Positions 43,913-52,709 of a stretch of 64,000 nucleotides of DNA are shown in pieces (position 1 is the first letter of the stretch; the number at the start of each line of letters is the position of its first letter). A model generated the notes under the pieces. The model had not been told where the DNA came from. It searched no databases and saw only the letters and a list, made by a program, of their open reading frames with translations. The stretch comes from Phyllobacterium pellucidum (GTDB lineage: Bacteria > Pseudomonadota > Alphaproteobacteria > Rhizobiales > Rhizobiaceae): the NCBI RefSeq assembly GCF_013327855.1, contig NZ_JABUMX010000008.1:62001-126000 (forward strand), given 5' to 3'. The translations under genes were made by a program, and so were the position numbers.

Positions 43913-46483
43913 ATGAAGTTTCATGGTGTACGCGCACGACTTCTCTGGCCCTCCATCATTTCACTTCCCACCATTCTGTTATCGGGCCAATCGGCCCAAG
44001 CGGCTTGTGTCCTCGTCCCAAATCCCGGCAACAATACTTATACGTGCGACAGCGGTGTCGGCGGACCGCTGATCGATACGGGCGGCAACAACACCCTCAT
44101 CATGCCGGCTCGCGGAACGGGGTTTATCAACGGTCCGGTCGTATTCGGCGCGGGCGCGGATTCGGTCTCCATCGAATCCGGCACCATACAGGGCAACCTC
44201 GACACCGGTGCAGGCAATGACACCGTCGAATTGAGGGGAGGCTTCGTCAACGGAACGATAACCCAGGGCGCCGGCGTCGATACGTTCAAAATGACCGGGG
44301 GCACAGTCCAGCGCGTCGAGCAAGGCAGCGAACTCGATACGGCAGTCGTCTCTGGCGGACGAATCATCGGGCAGTTTTTTGCCGGTGACTTTTTTACGAT
44401 GACCGGAGGTCAGATCGGGGAGGTCAATCTCGAACAGGCCAACAATGAAATGCGCATGTCGGGGGGCACGATCGACCGGTTTGTGATCGCCGCGCAAGGG
44501 CGCGACCTTTTGATATTGTCAGGCGGTTCGATTGGTACCTTCGTAGACCTCGGCATTGGTGATAATCGCGTCTTTGTCTCGGGTGGATCGATCGGCAGCA
44601 CGTTGACGACCGGGACGGGAAACGACCAGTTCACCTGGACCACAGCAGGCACGATCGGCGGTGCCATAAGCCTCGGCGGCGGCAATGACACTGGAACCCT
44701 GCAAAACCTGACTGACGCTGTGCTTTCCTTAACGCCGTTGCTGAACGGCGCTGCTGGCACCGATACGCTGACATTCGCTAGCACGACCGCGACCACATCC
44801 GCTCGCTATGTGAACTGGGAAAACGTGGCTCTAACTGCGGGCTCGGTATTCACGCTCGACAGCACGTTCATTCTTGGCGATAGCGGCACGGGCACCGGCA
44901 GTTTCTCGATAGATGACAGCAGTACGCTCCTTGCCGGTAACGGCGTCAATGCAGCGATCGCGCCTTTCGATGGTGTCCGGCCAGTTTCGCTCACCAATGC
45001 CGGCGTCATCGATCTCACCAATGGCACCAGCGGAGCAACGGATACCTTCACTGTTATCGGCAATTATACCGGCAGCGGCGGCGCCATTCGGCTGCAGACG
45101 GTCCTCGGGGACGATGCTTCGCCCGCGGACAAACTTGTCATTTCGGGTGGCGCAGCGAGCGGGACCACAGGGCTCGCCGTCACCAACCTCGACGGTCCGG
45201 GTGCGGCGACCCGGCAGGATGGTATCCTGGTCGTGCAGGCGATCAACGGTGCGACCACGGCCGGCACGGCGTTCGGCCTAAGCAATGCGGTGGCTGCCGG
45301 CGCCTTTGAGTATGCGCTCTTTAAGGGTGGCGTTTCGGCAGGATCGGATGAAAACTGGTACCTGCGCTCGGCGCTCATTCCCGGATCGGAACCACCGGCG
45401 CCGCCGATCGATCCCGATCCCGCCGTCGAAGAACCGGGAGAGGAAATCATCCTGCCGCCGGCACCGGGAGTTGAACCGCCCACGCCTGGCGCAACGCCCA
45501 TCGTTGCCGATGATCCAACCGAGGCCATCCCGCTCTATCGTATCGAGGTTCCGACCTATTCGGTCGTCCCGCCGGCAGTGCGGGAAACCGCGCTCGCCAC
45601 GCTCGGAACTTTCCACGAACGGCGCGGCGAACAGAGTATCGCTACGTCGAATTCGAATTTTTCCGCAGGTTGGGGCAGGGCTTTTGGCCAATCGACCGAT
45701 CAAAGCTGGAACGGCACTGTCAATCCATCTGTTGACGGACATCTTTACGGTATTCAAGCCGGCCTCGATATTCTCGGCCATGAAAGCAATGGCGGGCATT
45801 ATGACATGGCCGGACTGTTCTTCGGCTATTCCAACTTCGATGCCGACATAAAGGGCGAAGCCGTCGGCTGGAAAAATCTCCAGGTCGGTTCGATGAATGT
45901 CGATACCACCAGCTTTGGCGGCTATTGGACCCATATTGGCCCGTCCGGCTGGTATGTCGACGCCGTGCTGATGGGCTCGTGGTTCAACGGGCATTCTACG
46001 TCGTCGCGCGATATTGGCGTCGATATCGACGGAACGGGCATCACAGCCTCGCTCGAGGGCGGCTATCCATTCGCGCTCACGCAGAGCTGGAATTTCGAGC
46101 CGGAAGCGCAAGTGATCTGGCAGCATTTGTCGCTTGACGACCAGTCCGATGCCTTTTCCGATGTATCGTTCGACACCGATGATGGGTATATCGGCCGTGT
46201 CGGATTCCGGCTGCAGGGCAAATACGAGACAGCCTCCGGCCTGTTCCAGCCCTATCTGAAGGCCAATCTATGGCACAATTTCAGCGGGACAGATTCTGTT
46301 CTTTTCGGCCCGGATGCAATCAACACCGAGCTCGAATCAACGTCTCTTGAACTTGGCGCTGGCGTAACACACGATTTCACCAAGTATGTCAGCGCCTTCG
46401 CCGTTGCCGATTACACATTCGACGTCGATGGCCCACATCAAGAGATTGTCGAAGGCAATATCGGCCTGCGGGTAAAGTGGTAA
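43913..46483 (+). CDS. Autotransporter with beta-solenoid passenger
   Basis: An 856-residue type V secretion protein. The start at 43913 has AGGGGAAGC upstream. A long signal peptide ends near GQSAQAACV. The passenger (about residues 35-260) holds tandem strand repeats around MTGG or SGG-[TSR]-I, as in FKMTGGTV, FTMTGGQIG, RMSGGTID, LILSGGSIG, FVSGGSIG, each about 20 residues. A Pro/Glu/Ala-rich linker at about 490-540 leads to an outer-membrane beta barrel. It ends GNIGLRVKW with the expected terminal aromatic residue. The surface role is probably adhesion. Its upstream region runs 267 bases to the small-membrane-protein gene. Confidence 0.92.
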   Translation: MKFHGVRARLLWPSIISLPTILLSGQSAQAACVLVPNPGNNTYTCDSGVGGPLIDTGGNNTLIMPARGTGFINGPVVFGAGADSVSIESGTIQGNLDTGAGNDTVELRGGFVNGTITQGAGVDTFKMTGGTVQRVEQGSELDTAVVSGGRIIGQFFAGDFFTMTGGQIGEVNLEQANNEMRMSGGTIDRFVIAAQGRDLLILSGGSIGTFVDLGIGDNRVFVSGGSIGSTLTTGTGNDQFTWTTAGTIGGAISLGGGNDTGTLQNLTDAVLSLTPLLNGAAGTDTLTFASTTATTSARYVNWENVALTAGSVFTLDSTFILGDSGTGTGSFSIDDSSTLLAGNGVNAAIAPFDGVRPVSLTNAGVIDLTNGTSGATDTFTVIGNYTGSGGAIRLQTVLGDDASPADKLVISGGAASGTTGLAVTNLDGPGAATRQDGILVVQAINGATTAGTAFGLSNAVAAGAFEYALFKGGVSAGSDENWYLRSALIPGSEPPAPPIDPDPAVEEPGEEIILPPAPGVEPPTPGATPIVADDPTEAIPLYRIEVPTYSVVPPAVRETALATLGTFHERRGEQSIATSNSNFSAGWGRAFGQSTDQSWNGTVNPSVDGHLYGIQAGLDILGHESNGGHYDMAGLFFGYSNFDADIKGEAVGWKNLQVGSMNVDTTSFGGYWTHIGPSGWYVDAVLMGSWFNGHSTSSRDIGVDIDGTGITASLEGGYPFALTQSWNFEPEAQVIWQHLSLDDQSDAFSDVSFDTDDGYIGRVGFRLQGKYETASGLFQPYLKANLWHNFSGTDSVLFGPDAINTELESTSLELGAGVTHDFTKYVSAFAVADYTFDVDGPHQEIVEGNIGLRVKW

Positions 46484-46743
46484 CCATTTCCGGGTTGTCA
46501 CGAGGGCGCTGCTATTTTGTAAGGCCCTCTGAATAATAGCGCCGTTTCGCGTGTTCAAAGGCATGTGGGAGGAACGGCCGACCGTCGCAAGGCGTTATAG
46601 CAGGTGACCCATCCCGCGCGTCAACTGCCTCAATTCCGATCAGAATTTGGCGCATTGTTTGAACAGAGGCGAGCGGCTTGGTTCGCCAAGAAAACGGGCT
46701 CTGCCGACATTCTGCCGGCAACCCTGAAGAGGGAGTACATAAA

Positions 46744-47115
46744 ATGCGGACTATACTCGTAGCAATGGGAATACTTGCAGCCACGAGTCTGTCTGTCTTC
46801 GCTGCAGAACCGGTGAAGATGATGGATACGAAGATGGGGAAGGTTATGACAACCCCCAAGGGCATGACGCTTTATACGTTCGACAAGGATGCAAAGGGCA
46901 AATCCAACTGTGATGCGAAATGCCTGAAGAACTGGCCGGCTTTCCACGCCGATACCGGCGCAAAGGCGGAAGGCGAGTGGTCGCTCGTCAAGGACGCCGA
47001 CGGCAAGGAAATGTGGGCCTATGATGGCAAGCCGCTCTACATGTTTGCCAAGGACAAGAAAGCCGGCGATATGAGCGGCGAAGGCGTCGGTGGCGTTTGG
47101 CACGTCGCAAAGTAA
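46744..47115 (+). CDS. Secreted repeat protein of the COG4315 type
   Basis: A 123-residue exported protein with a signal peptide ending VFAAEPVK. It carries two copies of a roughly 45-residue repeat: KGMTLYTFDKDAKGKSNCDAKCLKNWPAF and KPLYMFAKDKKAGDMSGEG. The LYTFDKD and SNCD-x2-C-x3-WPA pattern is diagnostic of the COG4315 lipoprotein-like repeat family. Function is unknown; members are common in soil bacteria. A terminator lies 22 bases after the stop. Confidence 0.85.
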   Translation: MRTILVAMGILAATSLSVFAAEPVKMMDTKMGKVMTTPKGMTLYTFDKDAKGKSNCDAKCLKNWPAFHADTGAKAEGEWSLVKDADGKEMWAYDGKPLYMFAKDKKAGDMSGEGVGGVWHVAK

Positions 47116-47136
47116 GATCAAATTCTTTGCAAATGA

Positions 47137-47164
47137 GAAAGGCGGCTCTGACGGGCCGCCTTTT
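47137..47164 (+). terminator. Rho-independent terminator
   Basis: AAAGGCGGC, loop TCTGACGG, GCCGCCTTTT: a 9-bp stem with a T run, after the COG4315-type gene. Confidence 0.8.
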
Positions 47165-47248
47165 GCTTTTCACGCTGTGATTGCAAGTGCATGGTAAACA
47201 TGCTGATCTTCAACCTGGAGTATTGTTACGACAATCAGGAGGACAATC

Positions 47249-48094
47249 ATGCACTTTAAGTCGTTGATCTACTCTCTTGCAGTTCTTTTCGCTCTTGCCA
47301 CCAGTGTTTTCGCCGCGGAACGGTGGGAACAGCTTCCCGAGCCGCAACCGATGCCGAAGGCAGACAAGAGCGGCAAGGCCCCGGTAAACGGTATCGAGAT
47401 GTATTATGCCGTTTACGGCAAGGGACCGCCCGTCCTGCTTATCCATGGTGGCCTCGGCTATGCCGATATCTGGGGTGCGCAAGTGGCCGATCTTTCCAAG
47501 GATCACATGGTCATCGTTGCTGAAAGCCGCGGGCATGGACGCTCGACGCGCACCGCCGATCCCTATAGTTACGACCTCATGGCTTCGGACTACGTCGCCC
47601 TCCTGGATTATCTCAAGGTCGACAAGGCGGCGATCGTCGGCTGGAGCGACGGCGGTATCATCGGTATCGATATCGCCATGAAGCATCCCGAGAAGCTGAC
47701 GAAGGTCTTTGCCCAGGCGGCAAATACGAAGGTCGACGGTGTGAAACCGGACGTCATGCAGAACAAAACGTTTGCCGGCTACATAGATCACGCGGGGCAG
47801 GTCTATAAGAAGATTTCGCCGACGCCGGACCAGTACGACGCTTTTGTCGAGCAGATCAGCGGCATGTGGGCAAGCCAGCCGAACTGGACCGACGACGATC
47901 TGAAAAAGATCAAGACGCCCATTGCCATCGTGCTTGGCGATCATGACGAGGCGATCACTCGCGAGCATACCGATTACATGGCCAAGACCATACCCGGCGC
48001 GAAGCTGATCATTCTCGACAATGCCAGCCACTTCGCCATGGTCCAGGATCCGGAAGGCTACAACAAGGCCGTCCGTGATTTCATCGACAATTGA
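47249..48094 (+). CDS. Exported alpha/beta hydrolase
   Basis: A 281-residue secreted hydrolase with AGGAGGA before the ATG and a signal peptide ending VFAAERWE. The fold markers are VLLIHGGLGYADIWG (oxyanion loop), the nucleophile elbow VGWSDGGIIG with Ser133, LGDHDEAIT (acid) and DNASHFAMV with the catalytic His. It looks like an esterase or epoxide hydrolase-like protein, but the substrate is unknown. Its stop is immediately followed by the stop of the convergent acyl-CoA synthetase gene. Confidence 0.9.
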   Translation: MHFKSLIYSLAVLFALATSVFAAERWEQLPEPQPMPKADKSGKAPVNGIEMYYAVYGKGPPVLLIHGGLGYADIWGAQVADLSKDHMVIVAESRGHGRSTRTADPYSYDLMASDYVALLDYLKVDKAAIVGWSDGGIIGIDIAMKHPEKLTKVFAQAANTKVDGVKPDVMQNKTFAGYIDHAGQVYKKISPTPDQYDAFVEQISGMWASQPNWTDDDLKKIKTPIAIVLGDHDEAITREHTDYMAKTIPGAKLIILDNASHFAMVQDPEGYNKAVRDFIDN

Positions 48095-49834
48095 TCAAGC
48101 GGTCTTTTGTTCTTCGACGCCGAGCTCATCCGCCATTTGTCGGCGGATGAGGAATTTCTGGATCTTGCCGGTCACCGTAAGCGGAAACGCTTCAACGAAA
48201 CGGACATAGCGAGGCACCTTGTAATGCGCGATCTGCCCTTGGCAGAATATTCGGATTTCCTCCTCGGTTCCCGTCTCGCCGGTTTTCAGGATAATCCAGG
48301 CACATAGTTCCTCGCCATATTTCAGGTCGGGAACACCGACGACGGTCACGTCCTTCACTTTTACGTGGCGGAAAAGGAATTCCTCGACCTCGCGCGGATA
48401 GATGTTCTCGCCGCCACGAACCACCATGTCCTTCTGACGGCCGACTATGTTGCCATAGCCTTCTTCGTCGATGGTCGCGAGATCGCCGGTGTGCATCCAG
48501 CCATCCGCATCAATGGCTTCAGCGGTTTTCTCCGCATCGTCCCAATAACCGATCATCACCGAATAGCCCCGGGTGCAGAGCTCGCCAGGGGTGCCGCGCG
48601 GCACGGTGTTGCCGTCCGTGTCGATTACCTTGCATTCGAGATGCGGCTGGACACGCCCGATGGTCGAAACGCGGCGCGACACCGGGTCTTCGGCCGAACT
48701 CTGAAAGCTGACCGGGCTCGTTTCGGTCATGCCGTAGGCGATCGTGACGTCGCGCATGTGCATGCGCTCGATTACCTGCTTCATGATCTCGATCGGGCAG
48801 GGCGAACCTGCCATGCAACCGGTGCGCAAGGAGGAGAGGTCGAATTTGTCGAATTCCGGGTGGCCGAGTTCGGCGATGAACATCGTCGGCACGCCGTAAA
48901 GCGCGGTGCAACGCTCAGTCTCTACCGCTTGCAGCACGGCGAGCGCATCGAACCCCTCGGAAGGGTAGACCATGGTTGCGCCATGCGCGACGCAGCCGAG
49001 ATTGGCCATGACCATGCCGAAGCAGTGATAAAGCGGCACCGGTATGCAGAGGCGGTCGCCGGGGCGAAGACCGACGCTGCGGCCGACAAAGAAGCCGTTG
49101 TTGAGAATATTGCGGTGGGAAAGCGTCGCGCCCTTTGGCAGACCTGTGGTTCCGCTGGTGAACTGGATATTGACGGCGTCCTTCGGACTGATGGCCCTGT
49201 GCCGACGCTCCAGTTCGACGTGGTGTTCTCTTTCTGCAAATGCGGGCACGGCGTCGAAGGCAAGCCAACCCGGCCGCTTTCCTTCACCGATCCTGATCAC
49301 GTGCCGCAGATGCGGCAATTTCGTTGAAACGATCGCATGTCCCGCACGAATTTCAGGTGCAAGCGTTTCCACCATTTCCGCATATTCGCTGGTCTTGAAG
49401 CGCTCGGGGGCAACAAGCGCCATGACGGCGACCTTGTTCAGCGTGAATTCGAGTTCCGACAGGCGGTAGGCGGGATTGATGTTGACGAGGATCAAGCCGG
49501 CTCGGGCCGCGGCAAACTGCGTCACGGTCCATTCGGCGCGGTTGGGAGACCAGATGCCGATCCTCTCGCCAGGCTCCATGCCAAGCGCGATCAGCCCGGC
49601 CGCAAATGCGTCCGCCCTTGCCTTGAGCTCAGAATATGTCAGGCGAACGCCCTGATGTACGGCGACGAGAGCATCGACATCCCCCCAGCGCTCTGTAGCA
49701 TCATCGAGCGCCTGCGATATGGTCTTGTCGAGAAGCGGCGGCTCGTTTGGGCCGCGCACGTGGCTTAAACGTGAATCGTCGCCCGTAAAGGCTGCAGCCG
49801 GGCTCGTGACGTTTCCTCCCAGGGTCAACGGCAC
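48095..49834 (-). CDS. AMP-binding acyl-CoA synthetase
   Basis: A 579-residue adenylate-forming enzyme activating a fatty or other carboxylic acid to its CoA thioester. Visible motifs are [18 protein letters not shown] (P-loop), [28 protein letters not shown] (A8 region), [20 protein letters not shown] and the C-terminal [10 protein letters not shown] with catalytic Lys. The length and motifs fit the medium/long-chain fatty acid group; specificity is not clear. It converges on the hydrolase gene. Confidence 0.94.
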   Translation of the reverse strand: MPLTLGGNVTSPAAAFTGDDSRLSHVRGPNEPPLLDKTISQALDDATERWGDVDALVAVHQGVRLTYSELKARADAFAAGLIALGMEPGERIGIWSPNRAEWTVTQFAAARAGLILVNINPAYRLSELEFTLNKVAVMALVAPERFKTSEYAEMVETLAPEIRAGHAIVSTKLPHLRHVIRIGEGKRPGWLAFDAVPAFAEREHHVELERRHRAISPKDAVNIQFTSGTTGLPKGATLSHRNILNNGFFVGRSVGLRPGDRLCIPVPLYHCFGMVMANLGCVAHGATMVYPSEGFDALAVLQAVETERCTALYGVPTMFIAELGHPEFDKFDLSSLRTGCMAGSPCPIEIMKQVIERMHMRDVTIAYGMTETSPVSFQSSAEDPVSRRVSTIGRVQPHLECKVIDTDGNTVPRGTPGELCTRGYSVMIGYWDDAEKTAEAIDADGWMHTGDLATIDEEGYGNIVGRQKDMVVRGGENIYPREVEEFLFRHVKVKDVTVVGVPDLKYGEELCAWIILKTGETGTEEEIRIFCQGQIAHYKVPRYVRFVEAFPLTVTGKIQKFLIRRQMADELGVEEQKTA

Positions 49835-49885
49835 AGACCCGGTAGACTAGCCGAAAGCCGAGAAAATACCCACGCTGATTTTCGC

Positions 49886-50689
49886 TCAGGCGCTGATGGC
49901 GGTGCGTAGCTTTTCGGCAAGCCCGCTCAACTGATCGACAGGGTTGCGACCGACGAGCATGTAGCCATGGGCGGCATCGGCCCAGTAAACCACATTCATG
50001 CCGTAGCGCTTTTCGACCTGCGGCGCGAAGGCGCCGCGTGAAGACTTGACGATGCACAGTGCAAGCGGTCCGTGCTCCGGATCGAGAAAAGCAAGCTGAC
50101 CAAGCGGCCTGCCGTCATATTGCAGAAGCTGCGCGCGCTTGAGCGGTATATCGGGAAGCGTCAAAGCGGAGGCAGGCAATTGAAGGCCGAGCCTGTCGCT
50201 TATCAACTGCAATTGCGCTGTCTGTACGCCCGGATCGTTTGCGAGATCCGCCAGCGTATCGGCGGTATAGAGACTGAGGTATTCGGCGACGACCGAACGC
50301 CATTCCGAACCGTCTGCTTCCTCGTGATCATCCTTGATCCGCAGATAGGCGCGATCGATCGCGACGCCGACAAAAACAGATGCAACTGCTGCAGCGAGCA
50401 AACCGCGACGTGTCCAGTTATGGCCCCTTGGCTCGGCGGCGTTGGGTGAGGGAAGGCGCGCAAGTATCGCTTCCAAATCAGAAGCAGGTGCATTCTCCAA
50501 CAGCGGAACGAACGCGTCGTAGAATGGCATCTCGCTACGCGAAAGGAACTCATAGCGCGCAGCCACCTCAGGATCGCTCTCGACCAGGGCTCCGATACGC
50601 CGCCGTTCCTCGCCGGCGAGTTCGCCATCGAGGAAAGCAACCAATAGTTCGTCGGAGGGCATTTCAGGATGCTTGTGTTCGCTCATCAA
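49886..50689 (-). CDS. Membrane anti-sigma factor
   Basis: A 267-residue protein whose start overlaps the sigma gene stop (ATGA). The N-terminal cytoplasmic part (ELLVAFLDGELAGEERRRIGALVESDPEVAARYEFL) is the usual anti-sigma binding helix set, without an HxxxCxxC zinc motif. One membrane helix is at about residues 95-111 (RGLLAAAVASVFVGVAI), followed by a periplasmic sensor domain of about 150 residues ending VYWADAAHGYMLVGRNP. It should hold the ECF sigma factor at the membrane until a periplasmic signal arrives. Confidence 0.9.
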   Translation of the reverse strand: MMSEHKHPEMPSDELLVAFLDGELAGEERRRIGALVESDPEVAARYEFLSRSEMPFYDAFVPLLENAPASDLEAILARLPSPNAAEPRGHNWTRRGLLAAAVASVFVGVAIDRAYLRIKDDHEEADGSEWRSVVAEYLSLYTADTLADLANDPGVQTAQLQLISDRLGLQLPASALTLPDIPLKRAQLLQYDGRPLGQLAFLDPEHGPLALCIVKSSRGAFAPQVEKRYGMNVVYWADAAHGYMLVGRNPVDQLSGLAEKLRTAISA

Positions 50690-51348
50690 CTGCCCCCTTT
50701 CGTCCGTCTGGCAACCGCGTCCTCATCCATGTTCTCGGCAAGTTTCGCGCGAGCCGCAGCAAGCCGGCTCATGACCGTGCCAATCGGAACATCCAGCACA
50801 TCTGCGACTTCGCGGTAGGAGAGGCCCTCGACATAGGCAAGAAACACGGCCGTTCTTTGCGCTTCGGGCAGGGCGTTGACCTTGCGCAAAACCTGATTGG
50901 CCATAACATGGGTTTCGGTATCCTGTTCACCGTCGAATGTCAGCGTCAGGTCTGCATCAACGAAGCCGTTGCCCATACGAATGCGGCGCGAGCGCACTTC
51001 GTTCAGCCAGATTGAATGCAGGATAGAAAACAACCAGCGGTCGAGACGCGTGCCGCTGGTAAACTGGTTCGCCCGCTCAAGGGCACGCACGCATGTTGCC
51101 TGGACGAGATCGTCGGCCACGTCGCGCTGACGTGACAGCACGATCCCGTAGCGCCAGAGCCGAGCGAGGTGCTGGCTCAAACTCGCCCTGATTTCGTGTT
51201 CGCTCGCGATGATTGCCTCCGCGCCAACTCGTTCTTTGCGAACGTCGGGCAGCGATGATGCGCCCGTGTCCGGGCGACTATAAGCATAAAGTTGAAGATG
51301 AGCGACAGGCACTTTGTGCTCCTTTGGTGAACCCGGCATGCCGCTCAT
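50686..51348 (-). CDS. ECF-type RNA polymerase sigma factor
   Basis: A 220-residue sigma-70 group 4 factor. Region 2 shows LWRYGIVLSRQRDVADDLVQATCVRALERANQF and DRWLFSILHSIWLNEVRSRR. Region 4 has ALPEAQRTAVFLAYVEGLSYREVADVLDVPIGTVMSRLAAARAKL. The N-terminus has an extra 50 residues or so before region 2. TTTAGGAAAAC precedes the ATG. It lies between the TPR gene and the anti-sigma gene in one operon, a pairing usual for signal-controlled ECF systems. The signal is unknown. Confidence 0.94.
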   Translation of the reverse strand: MSGMPGSPKEHKVPVAHLQLYAYSRPDTGASSLPDVRKERVGAEAIIASEHEIRASLSQHLARLWRYGIVLSRQRDVADDLVQATCVRALERANQFTSGTRLDRWLFSILHSIWLNEVRSRRIRMGNGFVDADLTLTFDGEQDTETHVMANQVLRKVNALPEAQRTAVFLAYVEGLSYREVADVLDVPIGTVMSRLAAARAKLAENMDEDAVARRTKGGS

Positions 51349-51379
51349 GCTGTTTTCCTAAAGCCGCGCGTGATCGGGG

Positions 51380-51940
51380 TCAGATTTTAGAGGGCTTTTC
51401 GATTGCCTCGTGCAGGTCGCGATATTCTTCGCAACTTGTCCCGCAGATCGATTTGATCGTCGTCAACTGTTCCTTGGCGAGGTCGATCTGGCCCTTGACG
51501 ACATAGGCTTCACCGAGATACTCGCGAACTTTCGCGTATTTGGGATCGAGCGCGACCGACTTTTTGTACCAGGAGATGCCCTCATCGGTGCGGCCGAGCT
51601 TGCGTGTCGCATAGCCTCGATAGTTAAGCGCCTCCTTGGTGTTCGGATCCTTCAATGTATCGAGCATGTCGAGCGCTTCCTGGTAGCGGCCGGCCTTGGC
51701 CAGCGTATAGGCATATTCGGTGCGATCTTCGTCCGGAACATTGCTGGTGGTCTTATCGACGCATTTCTTCGACTTCTTTTCGTAAACCTTGCCCTTGGGA
51801 CAGGTCGGCGTCGTTGCTGCATCGTCGCTGCCTCCGCCTCCCGCGGCGAGGCTTGCGCCAGGAAGCATCGCGATCGCAAGTCCGGCGCCAAGCAGGGCGG
51901 CAGGCACCTGCCGGTAGAGTGTGTTGAAGATGTTGCTCAT
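51380..51940 (-). CDS. Exported tetratricopeptide-repeat protein
   Basis: A 186-residue secreted protein with a signal peptide ending SLAAGGGG. A Cys pair follows (CPKGKVYEKKSKKC, a probable disulfide). Three TPR units then stand at about residues 75-165: EYAYTLAKAGRYQEALDML, KEALNYRGYATRKLGRTDEGISWYKKSVALDPKYAKVREYLGEAYV. The end carries another Cys pair (CGTSCEEY). It precedes the sigma factor by 31 bases on the same strand. A periplasmic TPR protein there may help sense the envelope signal. Confidence 0.88.
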   Translation of the reverse strand: MSNIFNTLYRQVPAALLGAGLAIAMLPGASLAAGGGGSDDAATTPTCPKGKVYEKKSKKCVDKTTSNVPDEDRTEYAYTLAKAGRYQEALDMLDTLKDPNTKEALNYRGYATRKLGRTDEGISWYKKSVALDPKYAKVREYLGEAYVVKGQIDLAKEQLTTIKSICGTSCEEYRDLHEAIEKPSKI

Positions 51941-52204
51941 GAGATCAGTCTCCGCTGGAAGGGAACGTGCGACCTAAAGAACACTTGGAGAGGTGGTTTA
52001 TTCGAAGCGCCCGCGCAGTATTCGGCGAAACGCCGCTTTGCAATTCGATTTCAGAACCGCTCCGCTCGCGGGAATCGCTTGCTCCATTCGCGGCGAATTT
52101 TGATCGGATATACGTTCCGTGCGTTGTCGCGACCTTATAGATTAAGGAAAATCACAAGCTGCTCAACCTCACGAAAACACATGAACTGCAGAACGGCTGA
52201 ACCC

Positions 52205-52531
52205 ATGACCTCCGATATTGCCAGCGCCCCGCTCGTGCAATCATTGCTCGCAGGACTCGACATGCGTTCAAACAAAGCGCGTGAGCAAGAACGCGCACCG
52301 CGAAAAGGCGTATCTGACGTCGAGCGTGCGAGGAAACATGTCGAAGCGGCAAGACGCGCTGCCGACGCGAGCCTGGAGCGGGCCAAGGCGGCACCCCGAC
52401 CGCACGAGATCACCAATCCCGTCTTTGTCGCCTTGTTCGACGCGCATCAGCAGGACAGGGAAGCGCTCTTTGCGGCCATGCGCGCCCTCGATGCGGCGCG
52501 GACAGACGAGTCCGCTGACGATCTGGTTTGA
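52205..52531 (+). CDS. Hypothetical helical protein (108 aa)
   Basis: A 108-residue charged, Ala/Arg-rich helical protein (ERARKHVEAARRAADASLERAKAAPRP, then HQQDREALFAAMRALDAARTDE). No signal peptide or membrane helix. The start is uncertain: ATG 52205 and ATG 52181 are both in frame and neither has a good site. No family is recognised. It stands between the divergent TPR-sigma operon and the MFS gene. The open frame continues far upstream of these starts, but that part is antisense to the TPR gene. Confidence 0.5.
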   Translation: MTSDIASAPLVQSLLAGLDMRSNKAREQERAPRKGVSDVERARKHVEAARRAADASLERAKAAPRPHEITNPVFVALFDAHQQDREALFAAMRALDAARTDESADDLV

Positions 52532-52709
52532 GCGGCGGGGCTCTGCGCACGATTTTGTTACCGAAGCCTGGAGCGGATTTCAAAAAACCCTATGGCCTTT
52601 GCAGCCGCGCGCTAATATATCAATTCCGTTCCTGCGAGCCTCAGCGCGTCTTCCCAGCCGTTGAGCCGTCGCGGCGCAATCGGTCCCAATCGAAAGAGCT
52701 GTCTTAAAA

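Noticed and set aside
45278..46126. Minus-strand frame of 282 codons
   Set aside because: Antisense to the autotransporter barrel; Arg-rich shadow.
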